Translations under genes and position numbers: made by a program
Shown here: piece by piece, positions 12,592 through 22,578 of the stretch
Numbering within the stretch: the stretch's first letter is position 1
Layout: every line of letters begins with the position of its first letter
Notes under the pieces: generated by a model
What the model saw: the letters and a program-made list of their open reading frames with translations, nothing else
Told to the model about the DNA's origin: nothing
Database searches by the model: none
From: Tricholoma matsutake
Lineage: Eukaryota > Basidiomycota > Agaricomycetes > Agaricales > Tricholomataceae
Assembly (NCBI GenBank): GCA_026075535.2
Contig: AP026540.1
Span: 5,890,001-5,954,000, forward strand
Length of the DNA: 64,000 nt
Direction: 5' to 3'

Positions 12592-14864
12592 CTACAGTGG
12601 TAATCCACAGACTTCACAGTCCGTCCCACCATGGTCGTTCTCAAATGTGCAGTGCGGGCAGATTCTAATGTTCCCTATATCCCTAGATGGCCCAGCGCCC
12701 GATCGTCCAGCCTCTTCGGCAGCAATCTGGTCGAACACCTCCGATGGAATGTCTTCGTCCATCATTGTCGATGTCCCCGGTGCCGAAGTTGACGGTCTTG
12801 CAGCTATAATCGTATATCAGCCAAGCATGCCTGAAAACTACAGTTCAGCAACGCACGAGCACTCTCCCGTGTGAATGTCATGAGCGTCTGCCAACCCTCT
12901 GTTGCAAGGACGGCGTCGAGCTGGGTGATATCTTCGAGAAACGTAGGCGACGATAATGTCCGTATAATGATCTTCATGTCATCCTGGACGATACTTTATA
13001 AATACTTTTGCATAGGACTGATCTAATACTCACGGGGGAAAAGAGTTGCGTTGTGCCCAGAAACGCGATAAGGTGCCAATCGCTGAGCCATTTAGCCAGC
13101 TCAATCCGTTTATGGGCTTCCCCAGGCTTGGCAGTGCGGCTCTCCTGGATATTGGGCGCATCGAGGTTGTTAAGCGTTGATATCACATGTTCTATCCGCT
13201 GATCTTCCAACCCTGGGCGATTCTCGATTTTAAACTGAGTGGAATGAAATAGAGGCGATGGGTTTTGAGGAAATCCGTGAGTTACCTGGAGGATGGTCAG
13301 ACCCGATACAGTGAAAACTACTGAACACGCATACGTTCAACATCAAATACTCCACAGGGAAGCACGGTTTCGCGCTTTTCTTCACTTCCAGCCCGTATTC
13401 ATTCTTGTAGGTGAAGAACACATCCGGAACGTATCTCGCTGAGTCTTGAGAACGATCTTCTTCCTTCACTCTGACAATTCCAGGGTCAACACTTGCTTCG
13501 ATCATATCTGCGTCCACCATCGCAACAGCTTGTTCCGATACTTGATATGCAGCAACGTCCACTTGGCCATCTTCCGTGGCCGTCAAGACTGCGGTGATCA
13601 GACGCGAAGCAAATTGCCCTGTCGGTGAGGACCGTGAGACATTCGGGTTATCTTTTTGCATCTTCGCAGCAAATATAGCCTCTAGCGATGACAAGTAAAA
13701 CGAGCCAGGATGTCGCTTATATACAGTTTTGGTGCGATCTTCAGGCGTCGGATCCAAATCTGTGAAAATATAGCCTACGATGGACAGTAGAGAAGATGCT
13801 GATCCCCCCAGCTCTCGAATACGAGCTTCATCCTCCCATGGGAGGCCGAGAGTGAGCCCATCAAGTTCGCCCTGTTGAGGTGGCTCATGGATTGCTTCAA
13901 CGACGGCTTTGACACCCATTGGAACCTTGTCATAGGCCTCATACCTGCCGATTAGCCAGCCGAAGCGCTGTAGACCTGTCTTACGCCACGCCTGCAAGAA
14001 GCGGTCGACGATGTCCATCGAAGCTATCTCAAGATGGTCAACCATTCGAAAAGGCTGCGATTGAAGGGTGATCGCGGATGGCTGGCAAGATGTACAGATA
14101 CTTGCCGGCCAAGAAGGATGGCCCCCACTCGGGCATGGAACTTTCACCTTGTATGACAGCGATGTCAGCGGCGGAAGCATGGAAGAGGCAGAGGTTGTCG
14201 ACTTGGGCGTGATTTTCTTTAAGTACGCATGATATGAAAGATGCTTGATGCTGTGCTCTTTGTGATAGGCAGCATCGAATGGTTCCAGGGGCATACAATA
14301 GTCGCACATCCCGTTTGCTGCGTGCTTGCAGAAACGCGAGTCTCGACCGCGTGGAATTTTTCCGGACTGAGATCGCCAATACAAATCGACAGGATCCTCT
14401 GTGACAGTCTCCCACGGGTGTTTAACGGAATCGACACTAAGAATCCTCGACGGCCCACCTTGGGGGTGCGATTTTTCAAACTCATTGCTTCCTGATGAGG
14501 AAGGCTTAGACTGATATGACACGAAAACAAGATCTCCGTGACTAGAACAACTGTAAGTTTGAAAGAAATAAAGAATTTTGAGAACTCACCTGAGCCCTAA
14601 ACTCTGCAAATTCCTCCCTTTCAAACTCAAGAAGGTCGCCTGATTTCCTCTTGGTTGATTAGAGATTGTAATGCTCGAGTGATCTGTGTCAGTCGTAGTC
14701 TCCAAGATCTAACAAAGCAACTTTGCTTGGAAACAGAACATCATTTATAATATTATACTGACTTTGGCCAACAAAACCGAGATATCGCTGTTGGGGGGCA
14801 AATCGAATCGAAAATTGCCATCCTTGGATCGTACCCTGATCAACTGTACAATAATAATAAGCAT
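12592..14864 (-). CDS. NPL4: Nuclear protein localization protein 4 (Cdc48/p97 cofactor)
   Basis: The first exon at 14864 encodes a ubiquitin-like start containing RVRSKDGNFRFDL. The next exons carry the zinc-finger region (FCKHAANGMCDYCMP, later CPSGGHPSWPASICTSCQP) and the catalytically dead MPN-like NPL4 domain, with VDRFLQAWRKTGLQRFGWLIG. The final exon ends in an NZF-type finger: ICPHCTFEN, then DCEVCGLPL and stop at 12592. An intron near 12832-12800 joins MTFTRESARALLNC to ARPSTSAPG. Npl4 with Ufd1 recruits Cdc48 to polyubiquitinated substrates in ER-associated degradation and chromatin extraction. The C-terminal NZF is of interest because budding-yeast Npl4 lacks it. Confidence 0.94.
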
Positions 14865-15346
14865 CTGGAGGATCAGATAAGGGTACACTTGATTACCATC
14901 CTGCTGGAATGTCGTGAGTGTATGCAGAGAGTAATTAGAAAAGACGCGTATCTAGTACGCGTAATGCTGACCAAGATGAAATGCAGTAGTCATCAGACCT
15001 CCGGGCCGTGTTTACTTAGCAACTTGCCAGTAAGTAACTGTGAACTTGTTCAAGTCCATGAGCTCTGCATTCTCAGCATCAGGGCAAACTGCTTGCGCAG
15101 TTGCAAGTTCTATATTTTCTGTACTATGAAACCGGAATCCAATCAAGTCCTTGTAGATGGCGTACTTTTCGCTCAAATTGTCGCAATCTCTTCAGCCGAT
15201 GGCGAATCGGCAAGACCTATCTTCGCTGACCATTTAATTTTAGTCCTTATGTTTGGTTTCCTCACTGATGCCCCCTAGACAGGTAATCTACAACCCTCTT
15301 ACATCCAATTCACCAACGATCCGAGCAGCTTGCATTCTCATTTGAA
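14865..15346. promoter_or_regulatory. Divergent intergenic region, NPL4 / bZIP
   Basis: About 480 bp between divergent starts. A 129-codon open frame at 14889-15278 shows no domain, no family resemblance and no convincing exon structure, so the stretch is read as promoter and leader sequence. Confidence 0.5.
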
Positions 15347-16335
15347 ATGGATAGATTTCATGGAACACTAAATAATCATCCACAGAGCACGAACGGGTCG
15401 CGTTCTAGGTCTGTCTCTACGACACAGGCTACGGATACGAACACAGTAAGTGAGTGCCATTCTCACAGATCAACGACCCTACAAGTTAGTTCAGCTGCAT
15501 GGTCAGCAGGATGCAGCTCAGCTCAATCAATTGATCACCGCAACTGGAATCTCGCCCCACCATTTGCTGTCCCATAGTCCCACAATGTTACCAGAAGGCA
15601 ATCCTCTTGCCGGACATCTAGACTTCCACCACGCAGAGTTTGTTCATGGAAATATGAGCCATCCACAATTATCTCACATGTCTTCGGCGGATTTGAGCTG
15701 GCTTCAACGGGCGCTGGCCGCAAGTCATCACGCACAAGGCACTGCGTCCGGTCCAGGTTTGAAAATTCACCATGCTCTCAGAATATACAGACCACCTACC
15801 AATCAGGCACAGCATCTTCGACAAGCTCCCTAGATATGGATAACCAGACTGAAGCAGACGTTGCTTCTATCAATGAAGAGAAGCGCCGCAGAAACACAGC
15901 GGCATCGGGTAAGTCTTTATCTTCCTTTCCTTGATCTGCGACCCACCACATTTACCAGCGCGCTTTCGTATCAAGAAGAAACAGAAGACAGTGAACTTGC
16001 AGCGGTCGATTTCAGACCTTACTGGTCGTGCGGATGATCTTGAGCGAGAAGCGGCCGATTTGAGACGTGAGAATGGATGGCTGAAGGAGATTGTGATGCT
16101 CAAGAATAGTCAATACTCCCCGATGAACCTCGTAAACCACATGTCTGACAGTGGTCAGCGGTCAGATGCAGGGTCCTCTAGTCATCAATCAGGGTCGCGA
16201 CAAACCGATCTCGAACCTGTGTCCGAAACCGCGTCCTCAGATGAGAAGCAAGTCAAAGGCAAGAAAGGGAAGACGAAGGGAAGGGGAAAGGACTCCAGAC
16301 CGGCAAAGGATCATGGACAATCTAGTAGAAGTTAG
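15347..16335 (+). CDS. bZIP transcription factor
   Basis: Exons join as 15347 to about 15440 (donor GTAAGT), then TTA GTT CAG onward from about 15484, an intron near 15757-15806, and one near 15910-15958. The protein opens with MDRFHGTLNN and a His/Gln/Ser-rich region. The basic region reads EEKRRRNTAASARFRIKKKQ, containing the N-x7-R signature (N-T-A-A-S-A-R-F-R), and is followed by a heptad zipper through LQRSISDLTGRADDLEREA and ENGWLKEIV. A basic Lys/Gly tail ends the protein. The N-TAAS-AR-F core is that of the fungal MetR/Cys3/Met4-like and related bZIP groups, so a role in sulphur or general metabolic control is possible but unproven. Confidence 0.85.
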
Positions 16336-16414
16336 TTATCCACTTAAGGGGCTTGTTAGGGTTTGTTCTCACGCTACGTGTTGTACTACTAAAGTAACGG
16401 AGACCAGCGCATCC

Positions 16415-16813
16415 ATGTCTTTTGGGAGGCCACCGTCCATCAACATCGGTTTCAAGCCTGCACCTCCAGATCGTGGTTCATTCCCGCTAGACCATTATGG
16501 TCCGTGAGCATATCATCTATGGAGAATTTGGTACTAATGCTTTCGAGCTGTTCAGGAGAGTGTAAAGACAAAATGACGAGCTACATGAAATGCCTACATG
16601 AAAGCTCAAGTACTTCGAGTCACTGTAGAGATCTGAGCAAGGAATACCTGGATTGTCGGATGCAAAAGTGCGTTGGTCCACGGAACTAAGGTGGAGTCGC
16701 CTGTTGACGAAGATCTTTCCAGAGGGTTGATGGAACGCGACGACTGGAAGAACTTGGGGTTGGCAAACGTCGGAAAACCCAATCCGGAGAGCTCGTCGAA
16801 TGGGAAGAGTTAA
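16415..16813 (+). CDS. COX19: Cytochrome c oxidase assembly factor, twin CX9C protein
   Basis: Three exons (16415-16499, 16556-16667, 16723-16813) give 95 residues, the normal Cox19 length. The start MSFGRPPSINIGFKPAPPDRG and the sequence FPLDHYGEC are characteristic of Cox19. Two CX9C motifs are visible: C-KDKMTSYMK-C and C-RDLSKEYLD-C, followed by an RMQKGLMERDDW end. Cox19 is imported into the intermembrane space through Mia40-driven disulphide formation and helps deliver copper to cytochrome c oxidase. Reading straight past the second exon gives only a short false tail, so the last intron matters for annotation. Confidence 0.95.
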
Positions 16814-17359
16814 CACAGGTACGGTAATTGTATTGTTCACTATGGTGACGACGTTGAAGGCGACCGTGATATACCATATTTAAATAAAGTGCATCATACT
16901 CCTGCATCTCACGGAAGATTATTTTTTGCCCATACGGACGAACCATTCATCGCGCCTTTCTTGCGCGCGTGCATCCACTCTGAGTATATGATCACAGCTT
17001 TTTATTCCTGGACGACAGCGTGGTTGGTGTACTCCAAACGGTGGTTTATGCTCAGGGGCACTACACACTATACAGGGGCTGAGGGCACAATGTTTGTATG
17101 CAAGCCCCAAATGGGTTCTGATATGCTATCACGTTCGTGCACCGCATCCCCCGAACTTGCATCCACTCTGGCCCTCCTTTTGCCCTTCGCGTCATCCCAT
17201 GTGATGGTCGGAAATACTTAAATTAGTATTACATCGTGTGTTGACAAACTAGGACAACGTTCGGCCTGTATGACAGTGCACTCGGCGCCAATGAAGGCTA
17301 TCAAGGTTTGCTGTCACAAGAAGTACATCAGGAGACCTAATACTTAAAAGGTCTTGTCC
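16814..17359. other. Intergenic, no gene seen
   Basis: Contains a 110-codon open frame (16889-17221) without domain resemblance or exon context. The stretch is probably the COX19 3' region and the promoter and leader of the phosphodiesterase gene. Confidence 0.5.
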
Positions 17360-18966
17360 ATGAGTTTCTCACTGTGGCCCCAGATGCGTATCTCCGCAGG
17401 TGTCCGAGTCCTCGTGATTATTAAAGCACTCTTAATCTATGTATGCTCTGCGACGTCCCAAGGGCTGCTAAAAAAGCGCTACTTTGACGTGCAGGTGTGT
17501 GTTCCATATCTCGACGCTGACGAATAACCGAACTTGCAGCAGGGTCATCGCGGAGGCAGAGGAAATGCTATTGAGAATACCTTACCTAGTTTCGCATGGT
17601 GTGTCATTTTTTGCGCTTGGGTCGTGCTTGCTCTCAGCTCAGATAAGGGGTATGATTGGCGGCGCCACCACGCTTGAGCTGGACAATGGTGTCACCAAGG
17701 CAAGCAGCCAAGTCACACCTCTCGCGCACCTGTCTAACTCTGCTCACGCTCTCAGGACGGAGTTGTAGTTGTGTATCATGATATGTTCATCCCTCCGGAA
17801 AAATGTCAGGATACCAAACCCGCTGTACATGAGTTTTTCCTTCGTGAAGTTGCGTTACCTGATGCTGACACCAGTAATATTCTAGTTCAGAGGGGATCCA
17901 GATTTTCCCTACGTCGGCAAATTTATTGCCAACCTCACGTTGGCCCAGATCAAAACCTTAGATTGTGGATCGCAGCGTCTCATCGACTATCGTGAGGATG
18001 TTCTGTGGTGGGACTTCTTATAGTTCTTGATCTCCCGTCAGCTATGCAATTGACATACCCCGGGTCCAAAATTTCGACACTTCAGGAGGTTTTCGAGTTT
18101 GCACATTGTGCGGACCCCAAGCACCAAATCCTTTGGAACATTGAGTCTAAGATTGACCCCGTTCACCCCAACACTACCCTTGGAGTTGATGACTTTGTCA
18201 GGAGACAGCATGCTGTATTTGTGTCTAGCTCATATCCCCCCAGCTCTATCACAGTATGCTTTTCTCCAGGCATATGCGACATTTGACCCAAAAACATCTG
18301 CTAGTACCAGAGTTTTGACTGGAGGACACTGATTGGGATGAAGGTGAGTTTCCATATACATCACTTTTAGTCTGATTCCAATGCTTCTATAGGCTCTCGA
18401 TCCCCAATTCCCAACATCTGCGTTATTAGCCCCGTAGGATCAAGTGCAATTATTGTCAAGTCCTCTATAATCATTCTCCCAACAGCCGTACAGTTCCATC
18501 ATCTGCAGACGCTATTTCGCCTTGGTTGGCTGGCCTCCTTCTCAGTGATTTCCCTGGGTCCACCCCTGGTGTCCAGGCAGTCAATGCAGCCCACTCGATC
18601 AAAGCAAATCTCATGTCTACCATGGATATCGGTAGTACAGTTCTTGACCCAACCCAGCCCGGATATGTACCGTTCACTACGAAGGAAATGGTAGACCGTG
18701 CACATCAACTTGGAATGACAGTGGTGCCATGGACTGTACGTTGCGCAATTAGTAGTTTTACATAGCTCATGTTGACGAAAGACGGTCTGTAGGTGAACCG
18801 TCTGAATGTTGCTGATCAACTGATGGACTGGGGCGTGGATGGCATTATTTCTGACTACCCTGATCAATTGCGCAACAGAGTCGAACAAAAAGGATTCATC
18901 GTTTCTTCCAGGTTTCCGAAGCAGCGTGTTCTAGATTGTTTGGCCAAGCACCTTGAGACGGTATAA
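17360..18966 (+). CDS. Secreted glycerophosphodiester phosphodiesterase-family protein
   Basis: The start at 17360 (or in-frame ATG 17384) gives a signal-peptide-like N-terminus, with VRVLVIIKALLIYVCSATS. The GDPD core follows: QGHRGGRGNAIENT (catalytic HRG and EN), then GATTLELDNGVTKDG (LEL/D, metal site) and VVVYHDM. Later exons carry ISTLQEVFEFA, WNIESKI, YQSFDWRTLIGM and a C-terminal VDGIISDYPDQL. Exons were joined through eight or so short introns; one of them, 17700-17755, uses a GC rather than GT donor, with the acceptor at CAG 17755 and a CTAAC branch-like site. The family cleaves glycerophosphodiesters to glycerol-3-phosphate plus alcohol. Extracellular or secretory location is inferred from the N-terminus. 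Confidence 0.87.
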
Positions 18967-19217
18967 GAAAGTACTTATTCCGTAGTGGTATTTTAGACAC
19001 CCTTTGGCCATACTGCCGTCAATGAAAGACCGGCGACTGGATTGTCAGGATGAGAGAACCTTTTCACTGGGAACCGACAAATGTCATGAATCGACCAAAG
19101 TTTGTGTGTTTACGGAATAGACCGGGTTTGGATCGGATAACTTTGACTTCAAATCGTTAAACTGACCATAACCTCAAATTACTCGAACTCGGTGGCTACA
19201 CCTTCTTTTGACTACTC

Positions 19218-20291
19218 ATGGCGTCTTTCCAAGCTGTGAAAAAGGTGGTTAATCTCGCCCCCACTGTCCGCGCCCTTCCCACTGGCATTCCTGTTGCTCC
19301 GTTGTTGAATCTCGCCGCCCGCGCACCAACCTCTGGTCACGAGCATGCCCACAGCGCTTCAGTCCCAAGGGCTGACGTTCAACCTCAGTGGGCGGGAGGA
19401 GTATCACGAACTTCATGTGGTCTAATTTCTAAGACTTTTATTAACGGTAAATACTGCCTTTTCCTTGGACTCTGTCAAAAAAAAAAAAGACCAAAAAATA
19501 CTGAGATTAATTTGAAATGTAGCCCCGACATTCCCAAACCACCAGTATCGGTTTCTCCACTCCTCGGTTGCCGTAAAAGAAGCTCCGGATGTGCCAGACT
19601 TTTCTCACTACCGTGCCAACAATTTCGACAGCAACCGTGCGCTCTCCTACTTCATGGTTGGTTCACTTGGCGTTCTATCCGCGTCTGCCGCCAAATCTAG
19701 CGTGTCCGAGTTCCTTCAAACCATGGCGGCATCTGCCGACGTCCTCGCTATGTCCAAGGTGGAAATAGAGCTGGGCGACATTCCGGAGGGCAAGAACGTC
19801 ATCATCAAATGGCGAGGAAAGCCCGTGTTCATTAGGCATAGAACACAAGCCGAGATAGATGAGGCGCGTTCGACGGACTGGAAGAGTCTGCGCGACCCTC
19901 AGAGGGACGAGGACCGAGTGAAGAAGCCCGAATGGCTGATTATGGTGGGTGTTTGTACACACTTGGGCTGCGTACCGATTGGTGAGGCTGGAGATTATGG
20001 AGGCTGGTATGTATGAATCCAACCGGGACTTCTGTTTTTAATCCTGTAAACTACAACTTAGGTTCTGCCCATGCCATGGTTCTCATTACGATATTTGTGT
20101 GTATGGCCAAATTTTCTTTGGGTCCTTCCTGATGTATCTTCTCACCACAGCTGGACGTATCCGCAAAGGCCCTGCTCCTGTGAGCACTTCTCTGCTCAAA
20201 ATATACACCAACTGATGCGTTTCTTCAGCTTAATCTCGAAGTCCCTCACTACGACTTTAAGGAGGTGGATGAGAAGCTGGTGGTTGGATAA
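19218..20291 (+). CDS. RIP1: Ubiquinol-cytochrome c reductase iron-sulphur (Rieske) subunit
   Basis: The Rieske cluster ligands are both visible: CTHLGC near 19954 and, after an intron, CPCHGSHYD near 20065. A transmembrane anchor (LSYFMVGSLGVLSASAA) follows the NFDSNRA hinge segment, and the protein ends VDEKLVVG at 20291. Downstream introns at about 20007-20061, 20099-20151 and 20179-20228 join in phase. The N-terminus starts MASFQAVKKVVNLAP, a typical mitochondrial presequence. The boundary between the first and second coding exons (about 19410-19525) is uncertain, since this pre-mature segment is poorly conserved. The protein carries electrons from ubiquinol to cytochrome c1 in complex III. 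Confidence 0.95.
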
Positions 20292-20578
20292 GTAGTCTGG
20301 GATTCTATTTCAGTAGACAAATAATTATCCTTAGATTAGCAGTCAATTTGGTTCATGACAGGTTGCATCCTCCGCCCACGATACAACCGATGGTACTTGC
20401 CTTCATAAGCGCCATGACCACGTCGAACTACTGACAGACTTAACACCAGCCGGACATGTTTAAATAAGTAACGCATCACGTAAGAAAACCTTGACACGTA
20501 TGGCACGGAATCGCTTACCAAATGTATCGAGGGCAACTTCACACCTTGCTACCAGCACCTCATCAATCATTATCTAGC

Positions 20579-21419
20579 ATGGCCAGGGTTGAGATACTCA
20601 CACTATCCTCCCTTCCAAGTCTCTTGATCTCTCCACACAGCTTGTACCTTGTTGGATATGCTTGGCTGTTCGGCATGTGTGAGTTCGTATGAAACCGGTT
20701 GAGATGACAAGCGCGACTAATTCGACGATGGTGCAGCTCTTTGGGTGTCGTTCTTTGGAGGTGATCATTCCCAGAATTATTGAGCGTTGGAGTATATGGC
20801 TTACTCCAAGTTCCAGGCGTATTCGCTCATAAGGCCCTACGTGTGTATTGTATTGACCCGTTCTATGACGGTATTCCTGACTTCAATCCAGCCCGCGAGC
20901 ACTTTTTGAACCTCCAGCACAAGATATTTCCTATATATTTCGTTATCTCGGTTATTCTTTCCGCTTCCTTGCTGGTTCTTTGGACCTTCTCCCATCCTGA
21001 CGTCATGACCCATATTACACGACCTAACGTCGCAGACGTCGCCCAGGCTTATGTACTGGTGATCCCCCTCTTTTGTCAAAGTCTCAATTACTTTGTAATT
21101 GGTCCACTGACTAGCAAGTGCGTGCAATTCCAGGGCGAATTGTGTTCCCGTTGCTGATGTCAAGTTTGCAGAACAATGTTTCGACGTCACAGACTAGAAA
21201 AGGAGGAGGGCAAGACTTACAACGAGCCAGGGGTACGACGTTCAAAAATATATCTGTTTGCCACGCTGAACACAGATTCAGGTATCGGCAGAAATGCAGG
21301 GGTTGAATCGTAGGTTTGGCATGCTTCATGGAGTCAGTTCTCTTGCCAACCTAGGGGCTGTGATAGCTTTGGGTTTTCATGGACTGTGGATTGGACATGC
21401 CGGTGTAAAGGGATATTAA
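20579..21419 (+). CDS. TMEM205-like (DUF4149) membrane protein
   Basis: Starts MARVEILTLSSLPSLL at 20579. Exons join through introns near 20677-20740, 20760-20818 and a donor GTGTGT at about 20838 into PREHFLNLQHKIFPIYF. Four hydrophobic segments are seen: YLVGYAWLFGM / SLWVSFFGG; IYFVISVILSASLLVLW; a segment through AYVLVIPLFCQSLNYFVIGPL; and a C-terminal one through AVIALGFHGLWIG. The sequence FVIGPLTSKTMF...RRHRLEKEEG followed by LNRRFG matches the fungal DUF4149 family. Function of the family is not established; the human relative TMEM205 has been linked to platinum resistance. Confidence 0.82.
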
Positions 21420-21522
21420 GCGTTACCACACGAGCGTTACGATATTCGCACAAAGTATATATGTAGAGGTAAAATCATTAACGTCAAAAATACAAAGCGT
21501 TCGTACGACAACCAGTTTTTCA

Positions 21523-22461
21523 TCAAGCGCCCACCGACTCCATTTCCGGCATGTATCCCTCTCTTAGACTTCTTTCCAACTTTCTGACTTCCTCCATCGA
21601 TGTGGCCTTGGCAATAGCAGCCTTGACCTTTTCTTGGTCTTCCTTAGACATCAGGCGACCTGCCTTCCCGGCCAAAGGTGCTGGTCTCGGCTCGTCGGTT
21701 GTCAGTGCCACCTTAGTAGACTGTGTCGACACGGTGGTAGATATTGTAGTTGCAAGCGCTGTGGGCAGGTTCTCTGCTGTGAGAAACAGTGATCTGGCTG
21801 TTTTACGCTCCTGAAATCGGACGTTGAGTGGTCCACGCAATTTAGGGATAAGTCGATCGAATTCGAGGATCGCAGGATGGTGCAGGTGAGCGCACCTTGT
21901 CCCGAATTCTCTGGAAATCCAAAACTCTTAGCCCAGGAAGTCTCCAGGCAAGCCACTCGCGATACCATTTTTTCTCCCGGACGGGGTTACCCAATAACGA
22001 CACATACTTGAGTTTCTTGAGCTCCTTGAGAGGCTCGAGATCGCCTAGTTCTGCGACGTTGTTGCTCGTGAGGACAAGGGTGGTCAGATTCGGAATGGAA
22101 AGGTGGATCGATGGTGAAATGGCTGATATGCGGTTGTTTGCAAGGAGAAGTGTCGAGAGGCGTTTCATCAAGGGAAAGTTGCCAAGGATAACGATACCGT
22201 TGTCGGTAAAATCTATGGCATCATGCTGGTCCTAAGGATGAGAGTTAAGAGATTGATTGTAAGCGCATTATGAAGTGGAAGGCACACACTCTGGTGACTC
22301 CCAGATTTTCGATAGTTGGAATTTTATAGCCTGAGGCAATCGCTTGTAAGAATGCAGCTGGAAAAAGTATGCATCTGCTCACCTCTAAGATCAAGCTGGC
22401 GCTCTTTTACGGGATTAAGACCTGCCGACGCCTGGGCCAACAGCTCCGGAGTGAGTTTCAT
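21523..22461 (-). CDS. LEA1: U2 small nuclear ribonucleoprotein A' (leucine-rich repeat)
   Basis: The first exon at 22461 reads MKLTPELLAQA and continues RQLDLRGYKIPTIENLG, the conserved U2A' start. Leucine-rich repeats follow (LSTLLLANNRISAIS, LTTLVLTSNNVAEL) with the LRR-cap-like sequence LGNPVREKKWYREW and LPGLRVLDFQRI. The C-terminal exons contain ERKTARSLF and a basic/acidic helix ending SREG...MESVGA. U2A' forms a heterodimer with U2B'' on stem-loop IV of U2 snRNA and helps stabilise the U2 snRNP at the branch point. Confidence 0.93.
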
Positions 22462-22578
22462 CGTCGGGGGAATCGACGTTGAATATTTTTCAGACTCAGT
22501 TACCTCAACGCATCCAAATCGGTGGAACTGCCCCGCTTAGTGCGCTGCTAGAGAGATTCTGCACTCTTTCTCTCTGAA

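Noticed and set aside
14889..15278. 129-codon plus-strand frame between NPL4 and the bZIP gene
   Set aside because: No domain, no family resemblance and Cys-rich random-looking composition; it lies in a divergent promoter region.
16889..17221. 110-codon frame between COX19 and the phosphodiesterase gene
   Set aside because: No recognisable similarity, and it is followed directly by the signal-peptide start of the next gene.
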